A stretch of DNA of 64,000 nucleotides from positions 39,283,097 through 39,347,096 of the forward strand of contig OX365959.1 in the NCBI GenBank assembly GCA_947247005.1, in the 5' to 3' direction. The notes under the pieces were generated by a model. It saw nothing but the letters and a program-made list of their open reading frames with translations, was not told the DNA's origin and searched no databases. The DNA is from Spisula solida. Taxonomy: Eukaryota > Mollusca > Bivalvia > Venerida > Mactridae. How positions within the stretch are numbered: the stretch's first letter is position 1; the number at the start of each line of letters is the position of its first letter. A program made the translations under genes and the position numbers. Positions 49,036 to 61,355 of this stretch are shown here, piece by piece.

Positions 49036-49645
49036 TCTAGACTTTATAACCAAATACATGTAGGTGATTACAGACAGCTATATTGGGTGCTGCTCTACAC
49101 TCGTTTAATAACTTTTATAACCAAGTACATGTAGGTAATTGCAGACAGCTATGTTGGGTGCTGCTCTACGCTCGTTTAATAACTTTTATAACCAAGTCCA
49201 TGTAGGTGATTACAGACAGCTATGTTAGGTGCCGCTCAACGCTCATATAAGACCTTTTATAACCAAGTACGTGTAGGTGATTACGGACAGCTATGTTGGG
49301 TGCCGCTCTACGCTCGTATAAAAATCTATAACCAAGTACATGTAGGTGATTACAGACAGCTATGTTAGGTGCCGCTCAACGCTCATATAAGACCTTTTAT
49401 AACCAAGTACGTGTAGGTGATTACAGACAGCTATGTTAGGTGCCGCTCAACGCTCATATAAGACCTTTTATAACCAAGTACGTGTAGGTGATTACAGACA
49501 GCTATGTTAGGTGCCGCTCAACGCTCATATAAGACCTTTTATAACCAAGTACGTGTAGGTGACTACAGACAGCTATGTTAGGTGCCGCTCAACGCTCATA
49601 TACTATTTTTATAACCATGTTCATGTATTTGATTACAGATAGCCC
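49036..49645. repeat. About 70-bp minisatellite, eight units
   Basis: Units contain 'ttataaccaagtacgtgtag', 'gtgattacagacagctatgt' and 'aggtgccgctcaacgctcat'. The middle units are the most alike. It lies about 650 bp upstream of the start of the third C1q gene. Confidence 0.92.
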
Positions 49646-50039
49646 ACATGGAAGATGGGAAACCAAATGCGTAGCCTTATTAAATAAAGTATTTACCTGA
49701 TTACTTACTATAGCTATTTTGATTACCGCTCATATATGTACAGGTTGATTCATACTATCTGTCCCAGGTTTAAACTATTAAAAAATTAGTGCCTGTACAC
49801 CGGAATACATACATAAGTAATTACATGTAGGTCACATTATACGTGTATGTAAAATAATGTTAGATCCATAAAGATACGAGCAAGGTTAATAAGATGAACT
49901 GTATCATTCTTCAAATGTCTTTATTTTTGAAATACAGTTACAGTCAGATACATGCACACTTGATATGTTATTATACGTATACAGAACAAAACAATTTGTT
50001 GACCATATAAAAAAAAGGATACATGAATGTACCTAGTAA

Positions 50040-50290
50040 ATCGTGTGTGGATAGCGGTTCCCAAGAGGTAGTACGAACACTTTGGAATCGAGAGGTTCTG
50101 GGTTCGAATCCCGTCCTGGCACCACTGTGGTTAAAATTTATCTGAACAAGAAATACCCAATATGCTGCACTTTACTCATGTGTATGAGTGATTGAATGGG
50201 TGTCTGAGAGAAGCAAAAGTCACTTTACTGTGACTGCTATCGATGCCGAATGTAACTTCCGACTTGCGACTGAATAATCGGGAGGTAAAT
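50040..50290 (+). repeat. tRNA-derived SINE-like sequence
   Basis: A B-box (GGTTCGAATCCC at 50101) follows an A-box-like 'aagaggtagta'. The acceptor arm does not pair, so this is not a tRNA gene. The body continues 'tgctgcactttactcatgtg'. Confidence 0.55.
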
Positions 50291-51209
50291 GGACAGTCGG
50301 CCGAACAGACGAATTTACTTTGGTATAATGCCTAGCTACACTTATATTTATCTATAACTTTGCTATAGGACGTAGGCACAATTCGTATGTATCTATTACT
50401 TTGGTATAGGGCCTAGCCAATACTAGTATTGGTCAATAACTTTGGTATTGGGCGTAACCACAATTATTATTGGCCTATAACTTCATTCTGTCTTACATCT
50501 CTTCCGAGTATTATTGGCAGGGTGCACATTGGTTATCAAACAGAGTACACGTGTATAAAACTAAAAGAGAGAACTTCCAGCAAGACATAATTAGTTCAAT
50601 TTAAAAGATAACAACAGCTGCCGGGTTGTGATATTCGGGGAGAATGAAAACTTGAAGAAGTCCGAGGTGGCTTGTAGGATAGGGCGGATACTACTAAGGT
50701 GTATATACTTTGTTCCCGAGGTTGGGACTTCTAAAAAAGAGGCTATTATTGTTATAATTCTTGTAGAAAGAAATAGTTTGGAGGCAAGGGGAGCTGCCAG
50801 GGGAGTGTATTTTAGATTTCATGTACGCTGGTATGTCGGAAGTTTTTCTATGATTTCTAGTTTGTTAATGTTGACCCGTGTATATTGTAACCAGGCGGGT
50901 CAGATATCTGGAAACTCTATATTAAGTGATGTACCTAATTCAAACCCGAACTTGTTTAACATACAGGTTTGATGCGTTATTTAATGTAGATCTAACTTGA
51001 CGAGCACGTGTCTGGTTAAATATATGTCAATATGAATGTTACCCAACCAAATCTACATTCATGGGAGGGAATGTGCCTACTCAAGTGATCAGTTATAATT
51101 AAACAAACTTCCAGAATTACAACCTGTTAATATCACCAATACAGTGAAGGTACGACGTGAATAAGCGAAAGTGGAACTCACAGTGTATTCATAACGCGTA
51201 ACAATGACA

Positions 51210-53327
51210 CTAATTCGCGAGAAGTCTAGACATATAGAAGTTTGCTGCATTATTCCGAGGTCGAATCTGGAGTGATCTCTCATAACAATGGAATGCATCA
51301 TTTGGTTGATTCACTTGTTCCATACATTGTCCCAGCAGATTCAATGCTGTATCTTTGTGTCCTAAGTTTGATTTATCAAATATAACTTGTTGTAGTATAT
51401 GTAGAGCTCTCAGTTGTTCTCTACGATTTCCAAGACGTCCGTATGTTTTACTTTGAAGAAAATATAGGTATGGAAGAGAATCTACCACAGCAAGATTCAT
51501 CCAGGCGTCATATATTCTATCCCTGCCCTGGATATCTTCTTGTGTTGACCGCGTGAATTCCTGTCTCAATTCCAAGGGAACAATATGAACCTCATGACGC
51601 ATGAACCTCACACAATATGCTACAATATGTCTGCAATCAGTGATATGTGTTTGGTCTGCTGAAATCTGGAATCCTCGTTTAACCGTCACCTCAACATCAT
51701 CATGGCATCCACAAACAGGCATCACAACATTCCTGTCATATCGCCGTTCAACATGACGTAATACAGCCTCTGTTACATTCATATCACCCATACTGTAATA
51801 CACTGTGGCCAGTTTCAACCAACCAGATGATACATCAGAGTTAACCCCAAGCTTCAAATACTCTAGTACAACATCGGTCAATGGTATGTTCATTGATGTA
51901 TGGTAGGATGCGATCACAGAACCTATTGTGGAGCACAGTAAAGACAAAATGTTACATATTGCTGCTCGTTCTATAAAGCTTGCTTGTACATTGTGTTGGT
52001 ATACTCTGGCTAGGTGGCACAGGAGTGTTTGCATCACTTCATGGACAGTGTTGGTATTCATTTGTGTAATATCTGTCTGATAAGACGCACTGATACTGGA
52101 TGATGCACTGTAACAAAACTCACCAGAAAGAACTTGATGTATTAGTACAGGAGAGTCAATGTGACGCGGGAATGCCAGAATTCTATTCATTTTCATGTAA
52201 AGTCTTTCACCAACATTATCTAACTGTATGTCAAACAACATTGCACCATTACTACTGATGAAACTTTGGATAACTTCTAATATGTTGTGACGCTGTTCTG
52301 GTGTTATTCTCGCTTCCATCAGATTGTTTTCAGGAATGATAAAGTGTGGACAGTTTTTGTTATAAACAAAGCTGTACAGTACATTTAAAGTCTTGTTAAG
52401 ACAAAGTAACATGTTGTTATCTTGCCAGAATACGGAATTCGTATTTTCAATACAGTGGAACAAAGCATTTTTGCACATATAACTTGATATTACATCTTGA
52501 AATGCTTCATATGATTTTAACAACATTTTCATCAACACATAACATTTCATTTGAATTGTATTGAAACTAAACGCCAGATATCTCTCAGCTAAATGGGTGG
52601 AAATTCTCCATTCGAGATCTTCCAGCCCCCTACTAATCTTGCTCCATGCTGGTACTATAAAACATCCGGAATTCTCCGACTCCAGCTTTAATTGAGCAGT
52701 AGGCCATCCACTCATACTTCTTCTATCTATCCAACATCTTCCCTCTCTTGGCCAACTTTTACATTGGAATGCAAAAACAATATCAGATTCCCGTACATGT
52801 TGTCTGGCTGGTGGCATTATAGCAGGACCATGTTGAACAGCACCAGCACCAGCACGTTCTATATCATAACGGAATGCTGTATTTTTCAGTACAACTCTTC
52901 CCTTGGCATCTTTATAATATTCACCACGTGGTGGAACTAATGTAGCAGCAAGTGGTTCATCATCTCTCAGTAGTTGTAGGAGACAGTATCCAGGTGCTGT
53001 ATTCTCATCTCGCACCATTAACAGATTCGTTACACCATGTTTCCAATCTGCCCAGTCATGTAGTACATGATGTGTATTCATACACACCAGTACATCATTA
53101 TCAGAATTAAGTCCCCTAGATGTACTCCCCTCAGACTGACTTCCAAAGAAAAACCTTTTACCCAATAAAGTATTTGTTACTGATAATATATCACAATTTA
53201 GTGCGATTTCCGGCATAAAAGTGCACGTCCGTCTCTTCATGATCATCTGATGATTGATCCCTATATCCTCAAGCACTTCAGATAACCTGGATGATAAAGC
53301 TTCGTGGTTCAATGGAACACTCGACAT
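51210..53327 (-). CDS. Mab-21/cGAS-like nucleotidyltransferase with C-terminal helical/TPR region
   Basis: This is a single 705-codon open frame. The ATG lies one base after a TTTTCAG acceptor at 53329, so a 5' UTR exon must exist farther upstream. The nucleotidyltransferase motif is GS at residues 62-63, twelve residues, then DND (D76, D78); a likely third acidic residue is D182 in SDIVFAFQC. The Mab-21 C-terminal helical half follows: CKSWP, GWP, GCFIVPAWSK, EWRIS-HLAER and CPHFIIPENNLM (residues 189-337). Residues from about 480 are helical with a TPR-like hairpin near 655-695 (DALNLLGQ..., DAFHCYERSLQIRP). Animal relatives include cGAS and cGAS-like receptors that make cyclic dinucleotides on sensing nucleic acid. 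With the acidic triad present, catalysis is plausible but inferred; many Mab-21 proteins have no known activity. No zinc-ribbon or membrane segment is seen. Confidence 0.87.
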   Translation of the reverse strand: MSSVPLNHEALSSRLSEVLEDIGINHQMIMKRRTCTFMPEIALNCDILSVTNTLLGKRFFFGSQSEGSTSRGLNSDNDVLVCMNTHHVLHDWADWKHGVTNLLMVRDENTAPGYCLLQLLRDDEPLAATLVPPRGEYYKDAKGRVVLKNTAFRYDIERAGAGAVQHGPAIMPPARQHVRESDIVFAFQCKSWPREGRCWIDRRSMSGWPTAQLKLESENSGCFIVPAWSKISRGLEDLEWRISTHLAERYLAFSFNTIQMKCYVLMKMLLKSYEAFQDVISSYMCKNALFHCIENTNSVFWQDNNMLLCLNKTLNVLYSFVYNKNCPHFIIPENNLMEARITPEQRHNILEVIQSFISSNGAMLFDIQLDNVGERLYMKMNRILAFPRHIDSPVLIHQVLSGEFCYSASSSISASYQTDITQMNTNTVHEVMQTLLCHLARVYQHNVQASFIERAAICNILSLLCSTIGSVIASYHTSMNIPLTDVVLEYLKLGVNSDVSSGWLKLATVYYSMGDMNVTEAVLRHVERRYDRNVVMPVCGCHDDVEVTVKRGFQISADQTHITDCRHIVAYCVRFMRHEVHIVPLELRQEFTRSTQEDIQGRDRIYDAWMNLAVVDSLPYLYFLQSKTYGRLGNRREQLRALHILQQVIFDKSNLGHKDTALNLLGQCMEQVNQPNDAFHCYERSLQIRPRNNAANFYMSRLLAN

Positions 53328-53934
53328 CCTGAAAACAATATCAGGATAAATTAGATCCGCCCTAGGTTTTTATTACGATGGGTTTCTATCAAAATTTGTT
53401 ATTCTGGAAAATATTACATTTTGATAGAAAATACTTTCCTGACAAATCCTACATACCATGTGACATCTCATGATACACTGACGTTGAGACTTTGAGCGGT
53501 TAAATTAATTTCCTCGTTCATAAGTGTGTTGTGCATTTCCCGCGTGATTGAGGTCTGTGTTATTTCTGTTTTATTTGATCAGCTGTTTCAATTGAGTGCC
53601 ACCTTCCCTGTCCGATTTTTATAATATTTTTATTTTCACTAATTTGGAGGTTGACCCCCAATTGGGGACTTGTAGTAGGAGAAAATGCATGTCTTGATAT
53701 GCACGTGTACAGTGTAAATGCATGTACTGGAATAGTTATTTCAAGGGTGGATATTGCTCATTCAACTATTTTTTTCTCAATCGGTGCGACTAGCCATTTT
53801 CCAGTGGAGGGGAGTCAGGACCGGGCCTTAAGATTCTCGTCAGTTTTATAATACTACACCATATCCCCATTTGTATGCGTGTATGATTTTGTTATAATAC
53901 AGATAGCTAGATGTATTGGTTCATAAAATAATAA

Positions 53935-54935
53935 TAACAAGAGGGCCATGATTGCCCTATAACGCTCACCTGAGAAACATTGATTTCATTACAAACCAAA
54001 ATGCAGCAAATGACATAGTTGCTGTCCCATAATGACCAAGTTTCGAACTTGGCATATATTTTATAGAGACAAACAATCGGAAATTGTTTCCTGAAGAATG
54101 GGTTATAACTATGTCCGTCCTTATCTAAGATTTGACCTAGTGACCTTGATTTTGACCCAACATGACCCTGTTTCGAACTTAACCTAGCATTCATAGAGTC
54201 AAATATTCTGACTATGTTTCAGGAATATTGCGACATAATTATGTCCTCTAATGTGTTAACAGGCTTTTTCTAAGATTTGACCTAGTGACCTAGTTTTGAC
54301 CCAACATGACCCTGTTTCGAACTTAACCTAACATTCATAGAGTCAAATATTCTGACCATGTTTCAGGAATATTGTGACATAATTGTGTCCTCTAATGTGT
54401 TACAAGCTTTTTCTAAGATTTGACCTAGTGACATAGTTTATGAGCCAACATAAGCAAGTTTAGAACTTGACCTAGATTTTAAAGAGACAAACATTCTGAC
54501 CAAGTTTCGGGAAGATTCATACGTTTTCACAACCTTTTTCGAAGATTTGATCTAGTGACCTAGTTATTGAACCAACATGGTTCAGTTAAAAACATGACCT
54601 AGATTTCATAGCGACAAACATTCGGACCTTGTTTCATGAAGATTGGGCCATAATTGTGTCCTCTAATATTTTCACAAGCTTTTTCCAAGATTTGAATTAG
54701 TTAACTAGGTATTGACTCCATATGACCCAGTATCCAACTCATATGATCCAGTTTAGAACTTGACTTAGATTTTATAGAGCCAAACATTCTAACCAAGTTT
54801 CATGAAGAATGGGTCATAAGTTTGGCCTCTAGTATGTTCACAAGAAATTGTAAACGGACGACGGACGAATGACGGACTGATGAAGAGCGATCATAAAAGC
54901 CCACCCTGTTACATTTTGACAGGTGAGCTAAAAGG
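53935..54935 (+). repeat. Mollusc-type 'TGACCTAGTGACC' repeat, copy 2, nearly complete
   Basis: It starts 'agagggccatgattgccct' with GCTCACCTGA and ends 'acattttgacaggtgagct', so the ends are inverted (GCTCACCTG / CAGGTGAGC). Five to six internal units of about 137 bp carry 'gacccaacatgaccctgttt' and 'atgtttcaggaatattg'. Confidence 0.8.
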
Positions 54936-55014
54936 TGAGCTAAAAAAATAGATAACAAACGTTTACGTGGGCGGACAATACATAGTAAGCATAGATGGCT
55001 CATAAGCCGATGTA

Positions 55015-55300
55015 CGATGCAATAAATTGCATCTATATTTTATTTTGTGTCCCGGTCATTTATACGTGATTTTGCCATCAATAGTATATGTATGTGTAAA
55101 CTAATAGAACTTGAGATTCGTGTCGATTAACATTAATAATTAGATTATATTAAAATGTTCTTACTTTGAAATCACAGGTAAATGTCAGCAAAACGTTTTT
55201 AATCGGATCCGTTCTTCTAAATGGACGAACATTCTCCCATCAGCTTGGGGATTTTTTTGGATTAAATTTACTTCTTCTTTTGATTTCAGATTTCAGGAAG
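55015..55300 (+). repeat. Dispersed repeat shared with 4.9-5.1 and 56.5-56.7 kb
   Basis: 'Attttattttgtgtc' and 'tagtatatgtatgtgtaaac' recur near 56510-56600. 'Aatggacgaacattct' with 'tgatttcagattt' recurs near 5030-5090. These are diverged pieces of one family, not coding. Confidence 0.55.
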
Positions 55301-55479
55301 GGAAGTTATTTAATTTCAAATTATTCAAAGCATGTATCGAGTTGCTTCCCTTCTTGTGAAAAGATTAAACTAATTGTAGTCAATATTCTGTGTTGTTATG
55401 ATTGTATATTTTCCGGGTTGGGTGTCGGAAATCTAGTATACTTCGTAATAGCTTGGTCAGAATGGTAAAGTCTCATGAA

Positions 55480-58400
55480 TTAAAGTCAGGGGATATACAA
55501 GCCTTGCTAGGAGCTGGCGGATGCGTCAGTCTGCTTATTTCATTTTTCTCATGATACTTTTTCACATTAGTTTTTAGGTCACATTATGTGTTTAAACCAA
55601 TATTACATACATGAAGGTATGAGCAAGAATATATATTTCTAGAATACAGTTGCAGTCTGGTGTATGAACACTGTTGGACATGGTGTGTAATAACATGTAC
55701 TTACATGTAATAAAGAACAAAGCAGTCTGAGAAAAAGACATAAGTACGATAGAATCTGAGAGAACTTCCAGATAGACATGGTTGAAATTTTAAAATTAGT
55801 ACAATTTAAAAGATAAAAACAACTGCCGGGTATATCTAATAAATCTTGGCCACTCACTGTTTGTATGATCAAGATCATTCAGGGTCGCGTTATGAAAGTG
55901 TAACCAATTTGTTATTTTACCATCTGCATTGTTATGACTCCAAACACGCCAGGTGAGATATTCAGGGTGTCTCAATACATTTCCGCTTGTTGAAGGGCTA
56001 TATCTTTATAGATGTCCGCTTGTTTAAGGGCTGTATCTTTACCTAACTAGTTCGTACGTTAATATTTATTGTGTCATTTACAAAATAAAACTTTTGGGGG
56101 AACTTAATTTTGTGTCAATGCATGAACAGATGATGACGTCATATACGTCATAACAATATGACAATATAAACTGATTTATATAGTTTGTGAGCAAGTTTGG
56201 AAAATCGAATGGGACATATTTTAGGGAAGAAACAATTCAACAAATTGGGACTTAAAAGTTGACATTCACACATTGCTAAGCAAAAAACAGGGTTGAATTT
56301 CAAACTGTATATCTAGCTAATCTCAAATAATCCATAGGACCGTATAATATGACTTGAAAGTTTTAACTAGAACTAAATAAATTATCATTAATCTAACACT
56401 GTCGTGGTAGGAGGGGGAATTTCACAGTTCAAGATATATAAGTGGTGTAAAATAAATATAGATTCATAACAGCCAATTAACGATGCTATACATTGAATCT
56501 TATATATTTTATTTTGTGTCAGCACACGGTCCTTCATACGTGGTTATTATTGTATATTTTTCCTAATAGAGTCGATAATTTTGCATACAATAGTATCCGT
56601 ATGTGTACACCAACAGAACTTTAGATAAGCGTCAAGTACCATTATTAAAAGATTATATGAAAAAGCATCATACTGTATATGTTACAAATTAAACGATAAG
56701 ATCCGGTTTATGGTAACACCTGTGCACGAGGTTTGGTCAGAGTTTGAATTCACTAATGGATCTAAAAAATTGTGTTAAAATCCCGCACTGAAGCAAAGAT
56801 ACTAGATAAATGGCTGCCAATAGAATAACAAAAAAAATTAAAATGCGATATTCGGCAGCTCATAAATTTTCTTTTATTTTTTAATCATGTTTAAAGATAT
56901 TCCAAAAACTAGCGTTCGCCCCTGTCTAGAAAAGAAAAGATAATAATTATCAGTCTTCCATGGTTGTTGCGCAACCAATCTTTTATATGGAGGGGGTAAT
57001 TTCCTAAATGTTTGGACACAAAAAAGGCAGCTACTTTTTTACCCGCTTCGGAAGGAAATTTTAACATTGTCAGTGCATAAACGATGCTACAAACTGTTAT
57101 GAGACACATGCTTACTCTGAGATAACGAAGTAAGTCGAGCGGGAATCGTTCATATGCGCGAAATATCAACCAATCTTAAGAAAATCTAATAAAAAAGACA
57201 CATGTTTCGGTTATTTCCCGTCGCTAAGTTTCAATATAATCAATTAAAGTCCGTTTCGGGTATTTACGTATCTGGCCGGACGGTGATAATCCACATCGTA
57301 ATTGTAGGTTATTGTAAAGAAATTAAAACAAATGCATTTTCGTAATTCCTCGCCGAGATGTAATAAAAAATTCCTCTAAAATCGTCAAAAAAAAATTAGC
57401 GGGGTACAGGTCGCGAAAAACTAATTACATGTTGTTGTTGTCGTTATCTGATACAATAAAACCCGTAATTTTCCGTCTAAATCTATTTTATGATGTGACG
57501 ATTTGCAGGGTTATTTAACAAAAAAGGTGATTAAGATTAAAGATGTTTTATATTTAATCGTAATATGATTAATTAAAAAAAATAGACTTTTCTTTTGAAC
57601 AAAAGTAGCCTACTATCTGGTATGCTCAGGCAACCCATTAAAAAAGGTAAAATATCAAATAAGGCCTATTTGAAATCAGTTGTTATCTGTGTTTATATCT
57701 AATTATTCATTTTTAAATTAGTTACCCCTGAATTAAGTAGACCTAGAATTAAACAAATTGAAAAACGTGTATTATCCACAGACAGATATATTTTCATTTT
57801 GATCGGGCTGACAAATGTTCATTCGGACTGACAAACGATAGCAGGTTTGTATCGTCTTTCGCTACTTTGTAGTAGTTTGTACCCAATATTTCGTATCGAA
57901 CCGCTATCGAGCGCTTTCTTGTGCAACGAACCGCTTCGATAGGTTGCATAGACGTAGGAAAGCGCTCGGTAGCGCCTTTTGGAAACGGCTTGCTCCAGAT
58001 TCGTAACTTCGTAACCAAACAAGTTTTTGTGAAGTTATGCATCACCAAAAAATCCAGTACTAGATGACCATGTTACAAATAATGTAGGACAACTGACATA
58101 GTCCGCTAAAAATATGCTGTGCATTAGTTCATATTAATGCTTAATATGGTTCACAATATATTAACATATTTGATCCTGCAGTGATGAGTTACAGAGGATT
58201 TCATTCTGTAGACAAAAGGAGGTAACTATATCAATAATTTCAATGAAGTGTTTGCCCATCTATAACTTAGAGGTCGTGCTTTAGTTAATCATTTCTCATT
58301 ATCTGTCAGAGATATTGACTTAAAACTCAACGCACTTGATCAAAGTATTGACCCCATTCGGGAGACAAATCTGAAAAGGATGTAATTCTATCAATAATTT

Positions 58401-58560
58401 TGAAGGAGTTGTTGCCCTTTTTGACATTATCAAGTAAGAGAAAGTCGAGCGTCCAGCTCTTGTTGGATTATGTTTCTAATACTTTTCTACAGTTAATGAC
58501 AAATAGATAAAACTTGGTACAAACACTAACTATGTTACAATACAGAAAATAATCAATGAA
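55480..58560. other. Intergenic, repeats and AT-rich DNA
   Basis: 'Agaacttccag..agtacaatttaaaagata' with 'aacaactgccgggt' near 55765-55830 matches 50570-50630. An 86-codon minus frame at 57169-56909 has no domain I know. Confidence 0.5.
57900..57978. repeat. Imperfect hairpin, 15 of 16 paired
   Basis: GCTATCGAGCGCTTTC pairs with GAAAGCGCTCGGTAGC about 45 bases on. The patch is GC-rich for this window. Function unknown. Confidence 0.55.
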
Positions 58561-58612
58561 AACAATAAAAATATTTTAGAATGATTTCACAACTTAGTCG
58601 AAACGGTAGATA

Positions 58613-59627
58613 CGTGGGACGTTCAAAAATAAACAGGACTGGGGCCCTCACGGCTACAGTTTTCAATATTATACAAATATTATTACATACTATGGAATCG
58701 CAATTCAATTGCGAAAATTTGATATCTGATTTATCGAGTTACACTATTACGTCCTCTCATAATAGTCCATTGTGAAACCATGGTAACACACACCCGGCGC
58801 AGCCCAACAATTACCATTAATGGCGATTACGTAATGGGGTGTATCTTTAATACTATCATATCGCTTGTTTTAAAACCTCGCCGTATCATTACATGTTACA
58901 TGCTGGACGTTGTCTGCAAAAATGAGGACATTTGGACGTTAGGTACTGAAATAAACAGAAGTTGAACTCCAAGTGTGACAAATTCGTGACGCAAAAGTGA
59001 CGTCCCCAGAACGTAAGGATAAACGGACAAACACCAAGTTCTGTCAACAGCAAGATGATTATGTCCTCTGAATCGTATGAAAGTATCGTAATTACATTTG
59101 GAAACAGTTCTGCAAGCCGTTTATCAGTTTCAGAATGGCACAAATGATTTAATGATAACTGTTCAGCTTTGTTAGACAGAGGAGTAATAGGAAATCTTAA
59201 GAACGTCTGTGACGTCAGTTACCGAGACTATATCAAAATACCAACGATTCATGGTACGGATTTGTGCCTAGATATGCGATGTAAGATCCGGAAAAATACA
59301 TGCGATTCTCACCAACACATTACTTTTGTGGCTCAGTGTGTTGCTGGAATGTATTCATCAACCTAACCACTACAAACTTCGTATTTCATAGCCCTATGCG
59401 AAGCACTAACGTCGTGTGAACTAGCGCGACGTCATTTTGTGCGCCGGGTCAACGTTAGTAACCTTGTTTAGTCACCTGTAACTCTCGCACCGAGTAATTA
59501 TTTTAGTTCATATCCTTTCAGTATGAGCAAAAAGGATTCCGATTTCCGATGGTATATAATTTGATTTATTTCGTTTTATCATGCGGGTTTTGTGGCAATA
59601 GTCCTGTTTATTTTTGAACGTCCCACG
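58613..59627. mobile_element. 1015-bp element with 28-bp perfect terminal inverted repeats
   Basis: Left end CGTGGGACGTTCAAAAAT.. (58613-58640) is the exact reverse complement of 59600-59627. TA flanks both sides. Small open frames inside resemble no transposase I know. It is probably a non-autonomous Tc1/mariner-type element of recent origin, because the ends are identical. Confidence 0.87.
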
Positions 59628-60600
59628 TACAAATACTCTATATATGTAATACTTGGTGCACTTCTTGCTTTGTTTTATTATGTTTATAGATTATAGATAT
59701 ACACATGTTTATATATGAGAATGTATGTAGTTGATACGAGGGATGAATGCGTGCGACATGTGTGTGCTAGCATGTGTGCGGGTACCCGCGTGAGTGTGTG
59801 ATTGTGACCCAGGATAAGAGTGAGTGAAGAATATGTTGTTACAAATAGTACCAGTTCTGTCATAGTACAAATGTTAGATATAATCTAATCCAAACTGTAA
59901 CATTTCCATTTTATTCATTATTATTTTATATATACACGAAATTGTATTAAGATGTTGTACCTATTACATTTCCATGTGTGTCATTAAGAAATATTTGGTA
60001 TATAATTTGGGCTCATTATCGAATGTTTAGTGCTGTGCATTATGGGCATCATTATTATATATCTATTATGTTATAAAACTCAACAATACTCAACAAGTTG
60101 CATTACTCAAGGATGAATTTTGTAAGGCAATTGCCCTTTTGAAGTTTGGTGAATATTTTGTTTATGTCTAATAATTTGTTTACTATCAATGTTATTGCAA
60201 TGAAACTTGTGATTTAGCTTTTTATTCCCGATACAGTTACAATAATATGTACATGCATATTTAATATAACGTTATAGATTGAGGTACATAGTATGTTATG
60301 ACAATGTAGATATAACAACATAAATATCTGATAAGATAAATTTGAGTCGGCTAGACAATACACTGAACAACATAAGCTAAGATTAGCTTTTACAACCGAC
60401 TTTACAACACAAGTATAACGATAACAAATTTAGAACAGCTAAACTTGACAAGATTGCCTGACACTTTACAATGACTATAATATACACGATCTGAAGATCT
60501 ATTTGCTACTTAAAATTGGATGACTTTTCATGAGCGACTTCAATACAAACAATCTAGTATTGTATACAAATCTTTAAATGGCATATGTCCAGCATATGTT

Positions 60601-61355
60601 GTCGCCTGAGTAAAGAAGTGTTCTATCTCCATACTTGACAAAAATGAGATTTTAGTATCACTGAAATCGTCTTGTCGAGATCTACAATAATATCATATCT
60701 AATAATAAATCCGACCAACACAAACGAAGATACCCAGTAATGATTTGCTCTATCTCCACCCAATAAATCAACTATTGACTCTTATACTGTTTCAACTCCA
60801 GAAGTTGGAGCAGTTTACCTGTAAACATTATATTTAGCCAATCAAATTAAGTAATTTATACATATGACTCTTAGTGCCTTGGTAAATATTTGCTCTATCT
60901 CCATAACTGTCAATAAAGAACTGCTCTATCCCCATAACTGTCAATAAAGAACTGCTCTATCTCCATAACTGTCAATAAAGAACTGCTCTATCTCCATAAA
61001 TTTCAATAAAGAACTGCTCTATCTCCATAAATTTCAGTAAAGAACTGTTCTATCTCCATACATTTCAATAAAGAACTGCTCTATCTCCGGTATTTGGAGA
61101 TAGAGCAGTTCACTTTTAAGAAATAATGAAATATCATGACAAAATTGCTCTATCTCCAAACACAAACATATTAATAAATAAAACACATACAACATTTTAT
61201 AAATATTTAACTTGATGTTCTTAATGCTGAATATTCGCATACAATATTGTCAACATATCTTTTACAATCACAGAAATATGACCAACTGAAACTTCAAACT
61301 CGCTTTTCTCGAAATAGTGAAATTGGTAGATGGAGAAACGTTCCACTCAGGCGAC
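60601..61355. mobile_element. 755-bp non-autonomous TIR element (MITE)
   Basis: It begins GTCGCCTGAGT and ends ACTCAGGCGAC, an 11-bp perfect inverted repeat that continues imperfectly (tctatctccat against tctccatctac). Target-site copies flank it: CATATGTT at 60593-60600 and GATATGTT at 61356-61363. The empty site exists in the window (ccagcatatgttaagg at about 2650), which fixes both borders. An 8-bp duplication suggests a hAT-like mover; that is inference. No transposase is encoded. Confidence 0.88.
60885..61115. repeat. 31-bp tandem array inside the 755-bp element
   Basis: About six head-to-tail units of 'aactgctctatctccat..' with 'tcaataaag' spacers. One unit in inverted orientation follows (ggagatagagcagtt), so the array can fold back. 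The same 'ctctatctcc' word recurs across the whole element. Confidence 0.85.

Noticed and set aside
50050..50125. tRNA gene
   Set aside because: The B-box is good but the acceptor stem and anticodon arm do not pair; better explained as a SINE head.
50628..50972. 114-codon plus-strand frame near the Mab-21 gene 3' end
   Set aside because: No recognised domain or splice signals; overlaps a dispersed repeat shared with 55.8 kb.
56909..57169. 86-codon minus-strand frame with a hydrophobic segment
   Set aside because: No family recognised, no flanking splice sites that extend it, and AT-rich low-information context.
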